Shown: piece after piece, positions 35,762 through 47,957 of the stretch
Layout: each line of letters starts with the position of its first letter
Position numbering within the stretch: position 1 is the stretch's first letter
Source of the DNA: Branchiostoma floridae
Lineage: Eukaryota > Chordata > Leptocardii > Amphioxiformes > Branchiostomatidae
NCBI RefSeq assembly: GCF_000003815.2
Contig: NC_049984.1
Span: 17,744,007 to 17,808,006, forward strand
Reading direction: 5' to 3'
Length of the DNA stretch: 64,000 bases
Made by a program: the position numbers and the translations under genes
The notes under the pieces: model-generated
Seen by the model: the letters and a program-made list of their open reading frames with translations, nothing else
The model's database searches: none
What the model was told of the DNA's origin: nothing

Positions 35762-36075
35762 TGGCCGAATGGCGTAGGTCCAATCTCTCAGAAGATCCCT
35801 ACATGATTGTGAAAATGAACGTCCTGTTCAAGAATGAACAGCACACAGTCTAATGACGTGGGCCTAATCTCTTGCAAGATTCCTGTATGATTGTGGAACG
35901 TTTCTTGAGGTTAAATTGCATATGTCCAAATGCGCCCAATCTGTCAGATCTCGAAGATCCCATACATGATTGTGGAAAGAAACGTGCTGTTGCTCGAGAA
36001 TGAACATTCAGCCAAATAGCGTGGGTCTAATCTTTTGCAAGATTCCTATGTGATTGTGGGAGCAAACGTGATTTT
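35762..36075 (+). repeat. Degenerate tandem repeat, about 80-bp unit, 4 units
   Basis: Each unit carries AAT.(G/A)CG..GG.C(C/T)AATCT, (A/C)AAGATCC(C/T), A(C/T)(A/G)TGATTGTGG and AACGTG. Two units also share TGTTCAAGAATGAACA-like words. Confidence 0.75.
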
Positions 36076-36271
36076 GCTTGGAGAGTCCTAATCAGACACA
36101 ACTGCACCAATGATAGCCTGAGCATTAGAGCATTCTGGACGTGAAGTGATGGGTGTTGAGCCAGTAATTGTTGATGCCCCCCCCCCCCCTGCTCTTTTTC
36201 TATTCTTGGCTTTGATTCATATGTGTCTGCTCTCAGCTTCGCGCACTTTCTCTCGCGGTGGTCCTTCCTAA

Positions 36272-36821
36272 TAGGGCCTTCACACTGAAACTGAATCAGC
36301 AGGAATCAAGCAAAACCAACCGGTTTGCAAACTTTGAAGAATTTTCAAGGTTACTGCCACATTCTGACGGCAATTCCAAATGGACATAATACCTCCTCAC
36401 ACGAGAGGTGAAATGAGCAGGAATTCCTCTGAATGAAAATTCTTGTATATTCCTGGGTATTCGTAGTGCATTCTAGAAAATTCTCACTGCATTCCAGATA
36501 TTTGTGTTCATTCTTGTGGTCGATCGGTTCTCGAGCTCTATCGAATGACATCAGAATGTTTCTAATAACGTTGGAATGCCTTACAAAGCGGTCGTACTGC
36601 AGTTAGAATAGTTAGAATACACTTCGAATGCCGTTCGATATTTCTCCACCTCAAATGCACCTCGACTATGACAAAAACATTCGGAATGGCCACAGGAATA
36701 GGTACAAATATCTCGAATGCAGTGAGAATTTATAGAATACACCACGAACTCCCTGGAATATGCAAAGAATTTTATTTAGACGGCATTCTGGCTCATTTCG
36801 ATTCTCGTGTGAAGGGGCCTT
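36272..36821. mobile_element. PIF/Harbinger-like short transposon, family E (copy 2)
   Basis: 550 bp, TAGGGCCTTCACAC...GTGTGAAGGGGCCTT between TAA duplications (36269-36271, 36822-36824). Collinear with 21480-22053 throughout (AATCAGCAGGAATCAAGC, CAGTTAGAATAGTTAGAATA, CGATATTTCTCC). Confidence 0.8.
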
Positions 36822-37295
36822 TAACAATGCTATTTTCTCTTTGAAAAAAAGACGACTTGCGTCCGGAAATGAAGAGCTTCACCCGACCATGGCGCCACCG
36901 GGATGTTATTTATTGAGCAACCATGCTGTGTGCATGCAGCATAAATTCTTGGAAGTAGGCCTTCACAGGCTTTGATTGATGTCTTGTATTACGTAAACAA
37001 GGGACACAAGCGTGCCCACTCGAACTTGTTTCATAATCATAACATACGTAGGAGTATTGACCTAGAAACATTTGATAAAATCAGTTCTCCCCCGCCGTGC
37101 AATTCCATCTGGTTATACATATGGGTTGTATAATGTAAGGCTACCGCGCGTGCATTGGTTTAGAAAACAGCCTCCAGAAGTTTCTTTCCCCTCCTGCGAT
37201 AGACAACACAACAAATTACCAAAAAAAAGGGAAAATGTGTAGCGTTGTGGGCTTGGTTGTAGCAATCGAAGTGAAACTAGTGAGATGGTCGTGAT

Positions 37296-37676
37296 TAGAG
37301 GTGGGTACCGTTACAGAAAATTCAGGTCCAGGTACGGTCCAGGTCCAGAGGGTCAGGTCCGGACCTGACCCTGGACCTAGTTATTCGTAAAAACTTGTGA
37401 ACGGCCCATTTCGCTGCAAAGGATTCTGTTTGGTGGAGTATCTAACGTCCACTGGCGTTTTGAAATCCTATCTCCATGTAAACAACATTAGCTACCTCTG
37501 TTTTAAGCCAAGTTTGACTGTAGAAACTTGGTAAAATGACTATCAACTCGCCTCTACTTTCTTGGACCTGTAAGCCCCCAAAACACGCGTAAACGCCTGC
37601 CAGTATTATCTCTTCATTTTCTATTTGGTCCAAAATACGGTCTACTGATTTTTACGGTCCATTTGTTATTACCGGT
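37296..37676. mobile_element. hAT-like short transposon, family F (copy 1, end degraded)
   Basis: Starts TAGAGGTGGGTACCG and shares ACAGAAAATTCAGGTCCAGG, GGTCCGGACCTG, CCATTTCGCT.CAAAG and GTGGAGTAT with 53532-53847. The right terminus is not recognisable. Confidence 0.6.
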
Positions 37677-39459
37677 ATAACAACAAAAACACACCCTAGT
37701 CTTGAGTGTACTTGTAGACGTGGCACTTGTGTGGTAGCCGTGTATAGTTGAAGTGATACTAGTCTACCGCTAGTCTTGCGCTACTTTCTATACTTCTTGA
37801 ATACAGGAATAAAATTCTTGCGTTCTGTTGCTTCAGTTCAAAGTTTTGTTACAACGCTTTGGTCCCAATTATAACATCTTTGTTGTTTCTGTATATTTTT
37901 AGCTCTCGTATTATATTTGGAGTCTGCAGAAGATTTACTTGCTGTAGGCCTACCAGGGAACCAGTCGCCAGAGTCTCCTCTGTGGGCAAACCCCACGAGA
38001 CGTCTGCGTCGTGACATCGGCGATCCTAAAGGTCACAGGGTAAAATAATGAGTCTTTCGTCATTCATTGGTCCGTCGTTAAACAAATACTCAGAATCACA
38101 GAAAACGTTCTTAGAAAAAAAGCGACCACAAATTTATAGAAAAGCTTAACTCGTCTATTTTTGTTTGACATTCGGCAGCACTAAAACGGATGCAGATTGG
38201 TCACGATTGAAGAAATTCCAGTTTGAGAAGTAATTCTAGTAGGATTCCTCCGGAATTCCTCATCTGGAGGACAATCAAGTCTTGTCCATGGAAAAAAATG
38301 ACATTTCGTAAATCGATAATCGTTAGCTTCGCCGTGCGATGAATGTGCGCACATGTGATGAATCGAAAACTCCCTCACGTGTGGAGTAAACCATTCATCT
38401 TTCGGCGTGCATAGCATCTCTCCTTGGTGCTGAAACTCGTGGCGTAGAACTTTTTCTCTCTCTGATCGGAAGAACTAAACTAAAATGCACAATTAAAACT
38501 TGCATTGAACTTTTCTTAGAGTTGCTGGTCATAACGAGGTAGGCATGCACTTTTTACGTGATCCGATGAAAAATCAAGGAGAAAAAATCAAAACCGGTAA
38601 ATACCATTCATATCATTCACTCATTAAAGGAGAATTACACTCCAAACATTATAATTCCTCATCAGAGAATAAATAGTTTGCTTGAATCAAGTTTGTTTGG
38701 TCAAATTTACAATAAGTTTAATCCTGACCACAGGGTGAACGAGTTGTTGAATTCCCCTCAGGACCCTTGTAATTGTGCACTGGTGGGGGAGGGGGGATGT
38801 GACTTCGACCATGGGAACGGGTACTGGTTGGTACTGGTATAAATTTCGATACTATGATGCTTTAGGATTATTTTTTAAGTAGGCCTAACGTGTGTGCACA
38901 AACGTCACCAGAATTGCCAGCGAACGCGTTGCAATTATTAGTTGTGGGTCATTCTGTACTAACTTGTCCATGTATAAAAGTAGCCTTTTTAAATAACAGA
39001 ATAGTCCATTAAAAAGTGGCAAAATCTCTGTATTCCATAGGTCTCTAGTCAAAGTTTTTGTGTACATTCCTAAATGTCTGATAGTTACTCAACTTCTGTC
39101 CTTAGCTTAGCGACCCTACCATTAGCACGAAATTTTGCCCGACGTCGGTCACACAAGCTGTTGGGCGCCGCCATTTTACGTCGACCTACTTTCAACTTCT
39201 TATACTTGAGTGCCCAAATCTCTCTCTCCCAATATGAGATATTCTTTAAATCAGTCATTCATTGGTGCGTCGTTAAACAAATACTCAGTCATATTCATAT
39301 TCTTTAAGCCTCTTTTGTATCTCCCTAATTGTGTGGTAGTCACACAATGATATGTCAAGCTTATCCAAAACACCGTTAGAGAGAAACTGTGACGGAAGTC
39401 GGCTATGTTGGCAAAATCATTTACGATGCAGTATATTAGAAGAGGGTCCGTATGGGGGT
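37677..39459. other. No gene seen
   Basis: A 78-codon minus frame at 38181-38417 has no recognised domain or exon partner. The 34-base shared word recurs at 39254-39287. Confidence 0.45.
38057..38090 (+). repeat. 34-base word shared with 39254-39287
   Basis: TCATTCATTGGTCCGTCG followed by TTAAACAAATACTCAG occurs at both sites with one difference. Probably the 3' end of a SINE or LINE fragment. Confidence 0.5.
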
Positions 39460-39470
39460 ACTTGGATCTA

Positions 39471-39998
39471 TGTATGTATGTATGTTTGTATGTATGTATG
39501 TATGTGCATAGGCCAGGACTTGCCCTTCGCGTAGGGTAATACCGCCCCTTACGAGGTGATATACCCTTATTTGGCAGAGTACAAGACGGTGATGCGCCAC
39601 GTCTCCCGTCCGGGTGAATGTTCCAACACGTCACTCACCATATGGCTGATACGAGACAGAGGTTCGCCAGGCCTCTATCCGGGTGAATCACCAACTCCAG
39701 TCAGACAGAATGATTTGATCCATCACACACCGCACCATCGCACATGTGGGGGTTCTTTAACGTGCATGGGGTGTGACTCTCAGCTCCCCATACACGGGAC
39801 CTACATTTAACGTCCTATCCGAGGGACGGCCCTAACCGAAGCTAGGTACTCATTTTCACCTGAGTATAGTGAGGAAATTAAAGTGTAAGTGTAAAGTGCC
39901 TTTCCCAAGGGCACAAGATCGGTGACACGCAGTCGGATTCGAACCCGCAACCTCTCGGTCACGAGGCACAAATGCCGCCGCTGCGCCATGCGACCACC
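39471..39998 (-). mobile_element. tRNA-derived SINE, full length with target duplication
   Basis: On the minus strand: a tRNA-like head with A box TGGCGCAGCGG and B box GGTTCGAATCC, a conserved body (GGGAAAGGCACTTTACAC, GTCCCTCGGATAGGACGTTAA, CACGTTAAAGAACCC), and a (CATA)n tail at 39471-39505. ACTTGGAT(C/T)TA flanks both ends (39460-39470, 39999-40009). The ACGTTAAAGAACCC body resembles the deeply conserved SINE domains of marine invertebrates, by family knowledge. Confidence 0.85.
39908..39996 (-). ncRNA. tRNA-like head of the SINE (pol III promoter)
   Basis: Internal A and B boxes are consensus. The acceptor stem no longer pairs fully, so this is a SINE promoter rather than a working tRNA gene. 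Confidence 0.75.
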
Positions 39999-40009
39999 AC
40001 TTGGATTTA

Positions 40010-41740
40010 GAAAGAGGATTATTGTCGAAAAGAAAAATGAGGTAACTTTGCGAAAATTCGGGTGCATTTGTATCCCAAGATATATCATCTATCATGACAC
40101 TCGCTTTTGGGGGAGAATGCCCCCTTAAACGCGCATAAAATTGAGTGTTTATGGAAGTTGCAATAAAACCACTGCAGCGTCGATTTATTGCATTGCCCTG
40201 ATGGTTAACTGATGATTTGTTTGACAAATTGTAATCTTCGTGAACGAAGATCAAACAAGAATAGATGCTTATCCCGTTGACAAGATGAAATCTTTACTAG
40301 TACATGCTATGTGGGGCAATTTAGGGCAATTCAGAGTTCGTATAACGTTATAACGTGAACAGAGAACAAAATGTTTTCAGTGTCACAAGATGGGCGATGG
40401 CACCATGTCAGGAAATTCCTTGATCTCTTATTTTATTTTGCTTTGTGCCTACTCTCATTAAAATGCATACGACCCTGCTTTCCATATCTATGATAAAAAC
40501 AGTCAATAGTCAGATTAAAAAAACCTTATTCAAAACATGGTATTCAAATATCTTTTCAGCTAGTGCAATTTTTGTCACCCTGGAAAACCGATCACAACAT
40601 TTTGGTGATATTCCCATGGTCTTCTTGTACTGTACTATTATTTTAGGTTACTAGTATTGAATATTGTATCGACAATGACTAAAATCAAAACACACTGACA
40701 AAAAAAGTTCCCCTGTTAGTTCTTACTCTCGGTAGTTGAGGTTGTCCCAATCATGATGTTTATAACTTAGGGGGAGGAGGAGTTGTTTCAGTTTTACTCA
40801 TGTGTACCCCTAACCTTATAGTAGCCTTTGGAGGCCCCTTGAGTAAGTGGTTCGGTGCTTGGAAAATGTTCTATTGGCTTTCATTGAGCAAGAAAAAAAA
40901 CGTTCACCGTCTATTGATGAATCACTTCCTATGGTATGTATAATGTAAATATTTCTGAACGGAAGAAGAAGTGTTTGATATGCGTTACACATTATACTCT
41001 GCACGACATTTCCCAGAACTCGTAAATGTCATTTCAGATATATGTGGGCGGCTTTTCGAAAGGGAGGTTATAGACTGATGGATGGAAGCAAACGACGGCA
41101 CACCATTTTCACGTTTCGTTAATCACATTAAAGAGACATCAAGGTTCTGAAATGAGTAACCGTGATACCTCGGAAGAGACGAACGTTAACATAACCGGAT
41201 TTTAACGAATAGAAAACCTGCTAGCGCACCAATTCTCTTCAAACGAATGAATCATGACTCTTAACAAGCTTCAAATGGCCCCAATCCTTTTAACTGAATA
41301 CACTTTCATAATTGCGGAGCTAAGATAAGGTGTATCAAAACGAAACAAAGATCTTACGTGGCCATCTAGACCTAGGGTTGGTTGAACAGTGGACAGCTTT
41401 AGCACTTCTCCATATTCTCGTTTTGTCGCTACTGCAAAGAAGCTGAGGCCCACCAACTCTACTAGGGCACTGTCAAAGTAAAACGAAAACGAATGACAAA
41501 CAAAACTTCTAACAGTGAAAGCTACATTTGTAATTATATTTACAGCACCTATGGTGATTAGTCAGACGTAGCTACTACTGTCTGTCAAAATCTGCATGCA
41601 GTAAATGAGAAAGCATCTATCCCTATTTTATCAATGGCCGCTCCCTCTCATTCCGAATGTATGGATTAACACTTCAGTACCTGTCCTCTTTCTTTCCTGT
41701 CTACAAGCAAGTGGAAATCCTTAGGTGCAAAGTACTTAAA
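40010..41740. other. No gene seen
   Basis: A small hairpin AATCTTCGTGAACGAAGAT at 40234, similar to the one at 12471; otherwise unassigned. Confidence 0.5.
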
Positions 41741-42060
41741 ACAACGAGCAGATTAAAATTTGACTGAGCATTTGGGTTTGGACTAATGCTTCTAGACTTT
41801 CACATTTTATTCCTATGTGTCAGATATTTTGTGGGCAGGTTCTATATTACATAATGCATCATAATACCCCCAGTGAGAGTCTTCACGCTTCACTAAAAAC
41901 TAAAACATTTCGGAATTCGAATTTTTTTCTATCTAAAAATTTTGTGGAAAAAATTTCGAAATTTTTGGAAACATTTCGAACTTCTTTTGAAAAAGTTCGA
42001 AATTTTCTTTTACCTACTAGGAAAAATTCGAAATTGTTCTTGCACCTACAAATGTTATCA
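41741..42060 (+). repeat. Relative of the 46098 palindrome plus TTCGAA-type array
   Basis: CGAGCAGATTAAAAT, GACTGAGCA, TTTGGACTAATGCTT and CAGATATTTTGTG match one arm of 46098-46557. It is followed at 41910-42030 by repeated self-complementary words (TTCGGAATTCGAA, TTTCGAAATTT, TTCGAAATT). No second arm found. Confidence 0.5.
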
Positions 42061-44020
42061 ACTAAAGCTCAGTGCTCTTCCCCAGACGTGGTAGAATACA
42101 CTAGAGGACGAACTGAAGATATAGACTAGGATGGATTCCAGGCTACTCCGCTATTCGTTGGGGAGTGGTCGGGGGCAACGTTGTGTGGTGATTATGAATG
42201 TGCAGGGACTTAATTTGAGCTACAAAATCTAGAACAGTTCTGTTGGACCTCACGCTGTTTTTACCATAGTTAAAACCACACACAGAAAACTTCAGTACTC
42301 ATTCCTATTTTGTGGCTAGCGTAATTGATTTTCGTTGAAAGGCTGCGCAACGCTGAACAATAAGATGTATATTAATAGTACATAGTTATCAAGGCAGCGT
42401 GTCTCAAGAGCTTCCGTGATTGCTACGTGCGTGACACCTCAGGAACAGTTTTTCCATTGTGATAGTCTATTGACTATTGAAGGGCCCACAGAGCATCGCT
42501 TTTGTGTGTAACGCTTCCTTGATGCGTCAGAAATGCCACCTTCGAAACCAATTTTGGAGACCTGGAGTGTCTTGAAGGCAACAGTGACGCACTCAACTTG
42601 CGTCTTGAAATGTTGATTTGACGCTTTGAGGTTGCTGTGCAATGCTGTGCACTAAATAGACTTTATCCAATGTATTTCAAATAGCTTCCATGGCGTTTCT
42701 TTTGCTCCGTTTATTTGTCACCGGGTCCCGGACTTATTTTAACTTCGAGATTTAAAAAATCAGGGCCCGGCCTTGCCCCAAAATAGCCCAGTAGTGATAG
42801 GGTGTCATGATCATCTAAGGGCCATACCCAAATGTGCAGAAAAAAAACGGCCCGTAAACTACTCGGAGAGTCCCATTTTTTCAAATTACTCAGGGCGCCT
42901 TTTTCATTTTTGAACACCACCAACCCCATTGACTGCATGCACTAAGCCGTGCATCCCGAGCGTGATGTTTTACCCTGTATGAAATAGATGTAGATATAAT
43001 AAGTAGCGATATTATACCCATTACTGGACAATTTAGAGTCCTTCCGTCCTTATGAGTACGTGCAAACTATATATACTTATTTGGAGTGGGATGTACAAGT
43101 GGACCGATGACGTCCAAGGCCAGCAAGATACTTTACGACAAGAGTTTCCTGTCAGGATCTGCGTTGTTTGGGGTTTCGCCACTACATTAGCTGCAGTTAG
43201 ACGTCCCCGATTGGAACTGACCACTGACTAAGGATGATTCAAGGACACCATGTAAATCTATGGATTATATGGTGATATAAGGACACGTAACCTGTGAAAG
43301 CGGCTACTACTTCAGTAGATTCTCGCTTTCTTTCCAAACCAGTTTAGTACATAGTCAACCAACAAGCTTCAGTCCCTTGCCTGGAACTTAAAGACCACTC
43401 ATTCACGCTAGCCTTCTCCAGAGTCTAATCCTTACCTCCAGCAGATGTTGAGTAAAGTTTTCTGACCAACAGTCTTTCCTGCCAGATGGTCAGAAAACTT
43501 AACAATTGTCCACGCCAATGTCTACTTAGAGATCATCTCTGGGTCTGTTTTACTTGTTTATTTGCTAGCTTATATATACAGTTGAATGCCTTTCAATCGA
43601 CTGACAAACTCAGCTATCGGAATTTTTTTATCGAAAAGGCTAGCATCATTTGGCGAAGGTATGAGGCCGAAGAACTCTAGTTTCCATCTGAGTCGGATGT
43701 GAACATTGGCGGAAGGATCAGCATTGGAGCCTGCTGGGATTCCAACTTGAACTCAAACCATTAGATTCTACGTCACCAGCCCAAACCACAAGACGTCCTT
43801 ACCACCAGGTGTGGTGAAGTTTTCAGAGGATTGATGCATCTCACGGTGGCGCGTAACGTGGTGGTAAATGAGGAAGAACCAAGCGTAAATGCCGCCACAA
43901 AAACCCACCATATTTAGCTAACTGCAATGCAGTGCCCTCACGAAAGAGGTTTTGTGTGTACTATTTTGACATTTCAGTTAAGGTAATCCAAATCGAAGGC
44001 ATTAACTTTTGACTTCAGAA
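42061..44020. other. No gene seen
   Basis: Unassigned DNA; only short unsupported frames. Confidence 0.5.
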
Positions 44021-44310
44021 AGTGAGTGAGTGTGTGAGTGAATGAGTGAGTGAGTGAGTGAGTGAGTGAGTGAGTGAGTGAGTGAGAGTGAGTGAGTGAG
44101 TGAGAGTGAGTGAGTGAGTGAGTGAGTGAGTGAGTGAGTGAGTGAGTGAGTGAGTGAGTGAGTGAGTGAGTGAGAGTGAGTGAGTGAGTGAGAGTGAGTG
44201 AGTGAGTGAGTGAGTGAGTGAGTGAGTGAGTGAGTGAGTGTGAGTGAGTGAGTGAGTGAGTGAGTGAGTGAGTGAGTGAGAGTGATAGTGAGTGAGTGAA
44301 TGAGTGAATA
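44021..44310. repeat. (GTGA)n microsatellite, about 290 bp
   Basis: Nearly pure GTGA with occasional GAGTGA and TGTG slips. Long LTHSLTHS frames on the minus strand are artefacts. Confidence 0.98.
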
Positions 44311-45031
44311 ATGAAGTGGTGTTGAAACAAAGTGTAAGGCATCAGAAAACCTTTGACCCAAGTTTCATATATAAATGAAATCCTTATGAACTAAATAACA
44401 CTGTTGCGAACCTTACTTGTGGACTATGTTCGTAGTGCAGGCCTAAAAACCACTCTAATTTGTATGCAGCCTCAGTTGTCTAGATCTGGCCCGTCTAACA
44501 AAGCCATAAATCTTCTCAAACAAGTTATCAACGTTGCAACCCAAGATGGTGAATTGTGCCCACCAGGAGTCAAATAACGTCACGTCGCTGGCTGCTTACC
44601 AAGATGCAAACACTTTCTTTTTGCTTAGTGGTGCGATTTGAGTTTCTCTGAATGCCTTTACTGGTTATTTATGTTACCTGAGGGAACCCTCTGCCCTCGC
44701 TAGGGCACGTTTGTACTTGACCCCTCAGCTGGTATTGAATCATACAACTCCCCAACGCCATGTATAATTGGTGTTTTTCAGGCTTTCCCACATGCTTGTA
44801 TGGTCAGAACATCGATCCAGAAGGAGCTATGTTTATGCCCGATGCAATAATGCAATGTCTTGGGTCTTACTGAAGTGAGACAGTTGACTTCAACTCACAG
44901 GACTTAGAATAAATCAACGTCAACAGACCAAAATTCTGATGGGAGGTTTTCACTGAGCGATTCAAGTCAGAGTATTACATTACTGAAAGCCTAAAGTCTG
45001 AAAATCTACCGTAGATTAGGGGTTTCACGCA

Positions 45032-45118
45032 ATCCAGGGCTCAAAATATAATATGTGAGTTAGTGCAAGTAAATTTGGAGCTGGCAGTGCAGGTATTTCC
45101 AATTTCTACCTGCGCCTG
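45032..45118 (+). mobile_element. Fragment of short transposon family G
   Basis: CAGGGCTCAAAATAT, AGTGCAAGTAAATTTGGAGCT and GCAGGTATTTCCAATTTCTA match 48670-48770. Confidence 0.55.
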
Positions 45119-45364
45119 AAATCCCTGTCACATATTTCAGAACCTTCCTACGACTTTGCTTCCAAATACCTGGTACCCACAATCAAAGTTAACACAATGT
45201 TGAAAATACATGTAGCTTGGCATCCATCCTATTCGAGCTCTATTTTAGTGCATTTGTTGGATCCAAGTAGAATATGACTTTCCCGAATTTGCATCGGATC
45301 ATTCAAAATTTATAGTCAGTTGGCAAGGCTAACTCTCAATCACAGATGATCTCTCTTACAACTA

Positions 45365-45944
45365 CGAGGGGCGTTCAATAAAAGTAATAACTCTGACTCA
45401 TTTCCCATAGCAGGAGATTAATGAAACTTGGCACAGTTATTAGTCTTTCTCTTCATAGGAACCACCCAGAGTTATGCATTTTTCCCATCGTTTGATGCAG
45501 CTCTGGACACCGTTTTTGTAGGACACCCCAGGTTGGTCCTCCAACAGATGTCTCATCAATGGCACAAGAGGAACGACCAGGTCTGGGAGCTGTTTCCACA
45601 GACTTCCGGCCATGTTTGAATTCAGGATGCCAGCGTTTTACAAGGTCATATGATGGGGCATCATCACCATAAGTTTTTTCATTTCATCAAAAGTCTCCTT
45701 TGGTGTGAGTCCTTTTCGAATACAAAAACCGGATCACTGCGCGACACTCAACTGGCTCCATTTCACACCTGGTCCATTTCACACCTAACTCAGTTCAAAC
45801 ACCAGTAAATCAGAAACCACAATTAGTTCAGAGCTCTTTTTTGCAACATAAACTATAGAGATATAAATCATTACACATGCAAAATGTCATCTAGATCAAA
45901 CAACTGGAAGTGGGTCAGAGTTATGACTTATTGAACGCCCCTCG
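45365..45944 (-). mobile_element. Internally deleted mariner transposon
   Basis: 580 bp between TA dinucleotides (45363-45364, 45945-45946). Ends CGAGGGGCGTTCAATAA...AACTCTGAC inverted at both sides, a classic mariner terminus. Transposase remnants lie between the ends on the minus strand. Confidence 0.93.
45440..45761 (-). pseudogene. Mariner transposase remnant (N- and C-terminal pieces fused)
   Basis: From ATG at 45761-45759 it reads MEPVECRAVIRFLYSK, the mariner helix-turn-helix start, then an early stop. Further pieces follow in shifted frames (KRWHPEFKHGRKS-like and GRSSCAID-like) and a terminal piece RWEKCITLGGSYEEKD. The catalytic DDD core is missing, so a central deletion removed most of the roughly 1-kb gene. 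Confidence 0.85.
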
Positions 45945-46097
45945 TAACTCCCAACCATGGTCTGGAGAAGGTTGGTAGGCTATTGTTAGTTATGTGTGAC
46001 CTACATCAGCACTGTATATTGGGTATACTTGTAAGTGGATTTTTGTCAAATTGGTGAACTGATTGTTACAATTTCCAAAATGGTGCTAGATACAGAA

Positions 46098-46557
46098 AAC
46101 ATCGAGCAGATTAAAATGGGACTGAGCAGAGCACTTTGGACTAATGCTTGTAGCCTTTCACAGACTACACCTATATATCAGATATTTTGTGAAAATGTAT
46201 ATTGAAAGGTAATCAATATGTAGAATGCAATTAGATGTCTCCAGGAACAAAGGTCCCAGAATTCTGGCTCAGGTTCCCAGAATTCTGCAGATTCTGCTCA
46301 GTTCTGGCTCAGGTCCCAGAATCTGCAGAATCTGGCTCAGGTCCAGAATTCTGGCTCAGGTTCCAGAATTCTGCAGAATTCTCCAGAATTCTCCAGAATT
46401 GACTTTGTTCCTGGAGACATCTAATTGCATTCTACATGTTAATTACCTTTCAATATACATTTTCACAAAATATCTGATATATAGGTGTAGTCTGTGAAAG
46501 GCTACAAGCATTAGTCCAAAGTGCTCTGCTCAGTCCCATTTTAATCTGCTCGATGTT
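46098..46557. mobile_element. 460-bp palindromic element with repeat spacer
   Basis: Arms 46098-46252 and 46403-46557 are 155 bp each and differ at only two positions. The 150-bp spacer is built from repeated CAGAATTCTG and GGCTCAGGTTC words. CAGAATTCTG is itself a perfect palindrome. No coding. Confidence 0.9.
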
Positions 46558-47957
46558 AGAATTTAAATGGTTTCTTAAGTCATCAGTCTGATCCACAGTT
46601 CCTAAAATTATCTGGTGCAGGTAAATTTCTATTTTGCAAATTTCCAGGTATATGCTGAGGGAAATAAAAAATGTTTCGAGTCGTCCTATATAGTTTGAGT
46701 GATGAGACGAAAAATTTGCAAAGAACCAAGATAAGAAATGACTAATGATCAGATTTCATTTGGCTGAGTTTGTCCTGAAAGGTTGGTCTATTTTTGAGTT
46801 AAATTTTGCTGAATGTCTTTGACCTGGATGTGCTCTCAAAAGTGCTGAGACCATAGCAAAGTTCTTATCTTACACAGTCAGGAGAAGTTAAAAAAATGGT
46901 ATTTATAGAATTTGGATGATTGGTTATGTTCTTCTTTTGTCGTCCTTATCTGAGGTGAAGCATGGTGCTTTTTATAACCCTCGTTGACGATGGCTTTTGA
47001 GAATGGACTGTTAATAGCAATACGTATTGAATATCATTTGTTGTAGTGTCAACATGTATGTGAAGGATCATTGTGTTTCATTATATGTGGGTACCTGAAA
47101 AACTGATAACAGTTCAGACCTGAGTTGCTTTCACCTGGCGAAACGATAAAACTTAGCGAATGTATTTGATGACAGACTTTGATTAAAAGCCCTGTCTCTC
47201 CACACCGTAACACAGATACTTCAAACTTACACGTGTGACTAACTATGTGTATATTTGTGTATCCATGCAATTAGAATTTGAAGCGGCAAGTATAAAGGTG
47301 AACATTCATTTGAAACTTTTGAAAGTCAACAGTGGTGCATTATCTGAATTTCATCATTGTAACATAATACATCAAATAAGGTATTTTTATTGTATTGCAG
47401 AAAGTTTTCATTGCAGAAAGTTCTAGAACTCTTCATTTCTTAAAAATGCTGCACTGAAATGATTAAGTGCAATATGCTTGTAGCATTTAAACTCAAGACG
47501 TGAATGCAGCCGTTTGCAGCCAGATGCAATGTTCCATTCAATGATTAAGTATAATGTGGATAATTTCATGATGAGGCGTAATTTGAGTTTTATATGTCTA
47601 TAAACAAGCAAAACCAATGCATGCTCCAAAAGTAGATACACTTATACAAGAGTCTCATCAGCCTGACGTTATATCCAGTTTCATGCTTCAAAGGACTGGG
47701 TTGGCGTGATCATTGATTTACCAACTAGAGCGTGAGATCTTCTGGACATTGGTGTTATCGAGACTGGTGATGTAAGTCTGAAGCGACCCAGTTGCTTCAC
47801 CATATGGATCGAATTTCGTGAATACATGTACTTGATTTCGATCCTGGTTGGTGAGCCGACGGCCTGCGTATGAGGGAGCTTCAGGCATTATCGTCATACA
47901 TAAATGGTTTGAAAAAGAATGAGACGAGCAAGGGTGGCCCAGACCAGGTGTAGTTAA
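46558..47957. other. No gene seen
   Basis: A family G-like word (TGCAGGTAAATTT) at 46616. A 73-codon minus frame at 47049-47270 lacks convincing splice sites. Confidence 0.45.

Noticed and set aside
39908-39996. Functional tRNA gene
   Set aside because: Boxes A and B are good but the acceptor stem is broken and the head is fused to a SINE body with a duplication.
40201-40260. CTGATGA near a hairpin at 40212
   Set aside because: No GAAA block or helix I; the hairpin belongs to a different repeat tail.
43974-44361. Minus-strand LTHSLTHS proteins of about 120 codons
   Set aside because: Translation of a GTGA microsatellite, open in several frames.
47049-47270. Possible minus-strand exon reading FEVSVLRCGETGLLIKV
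   Set aside because: Weak donor and acceptor, no homology recognised.
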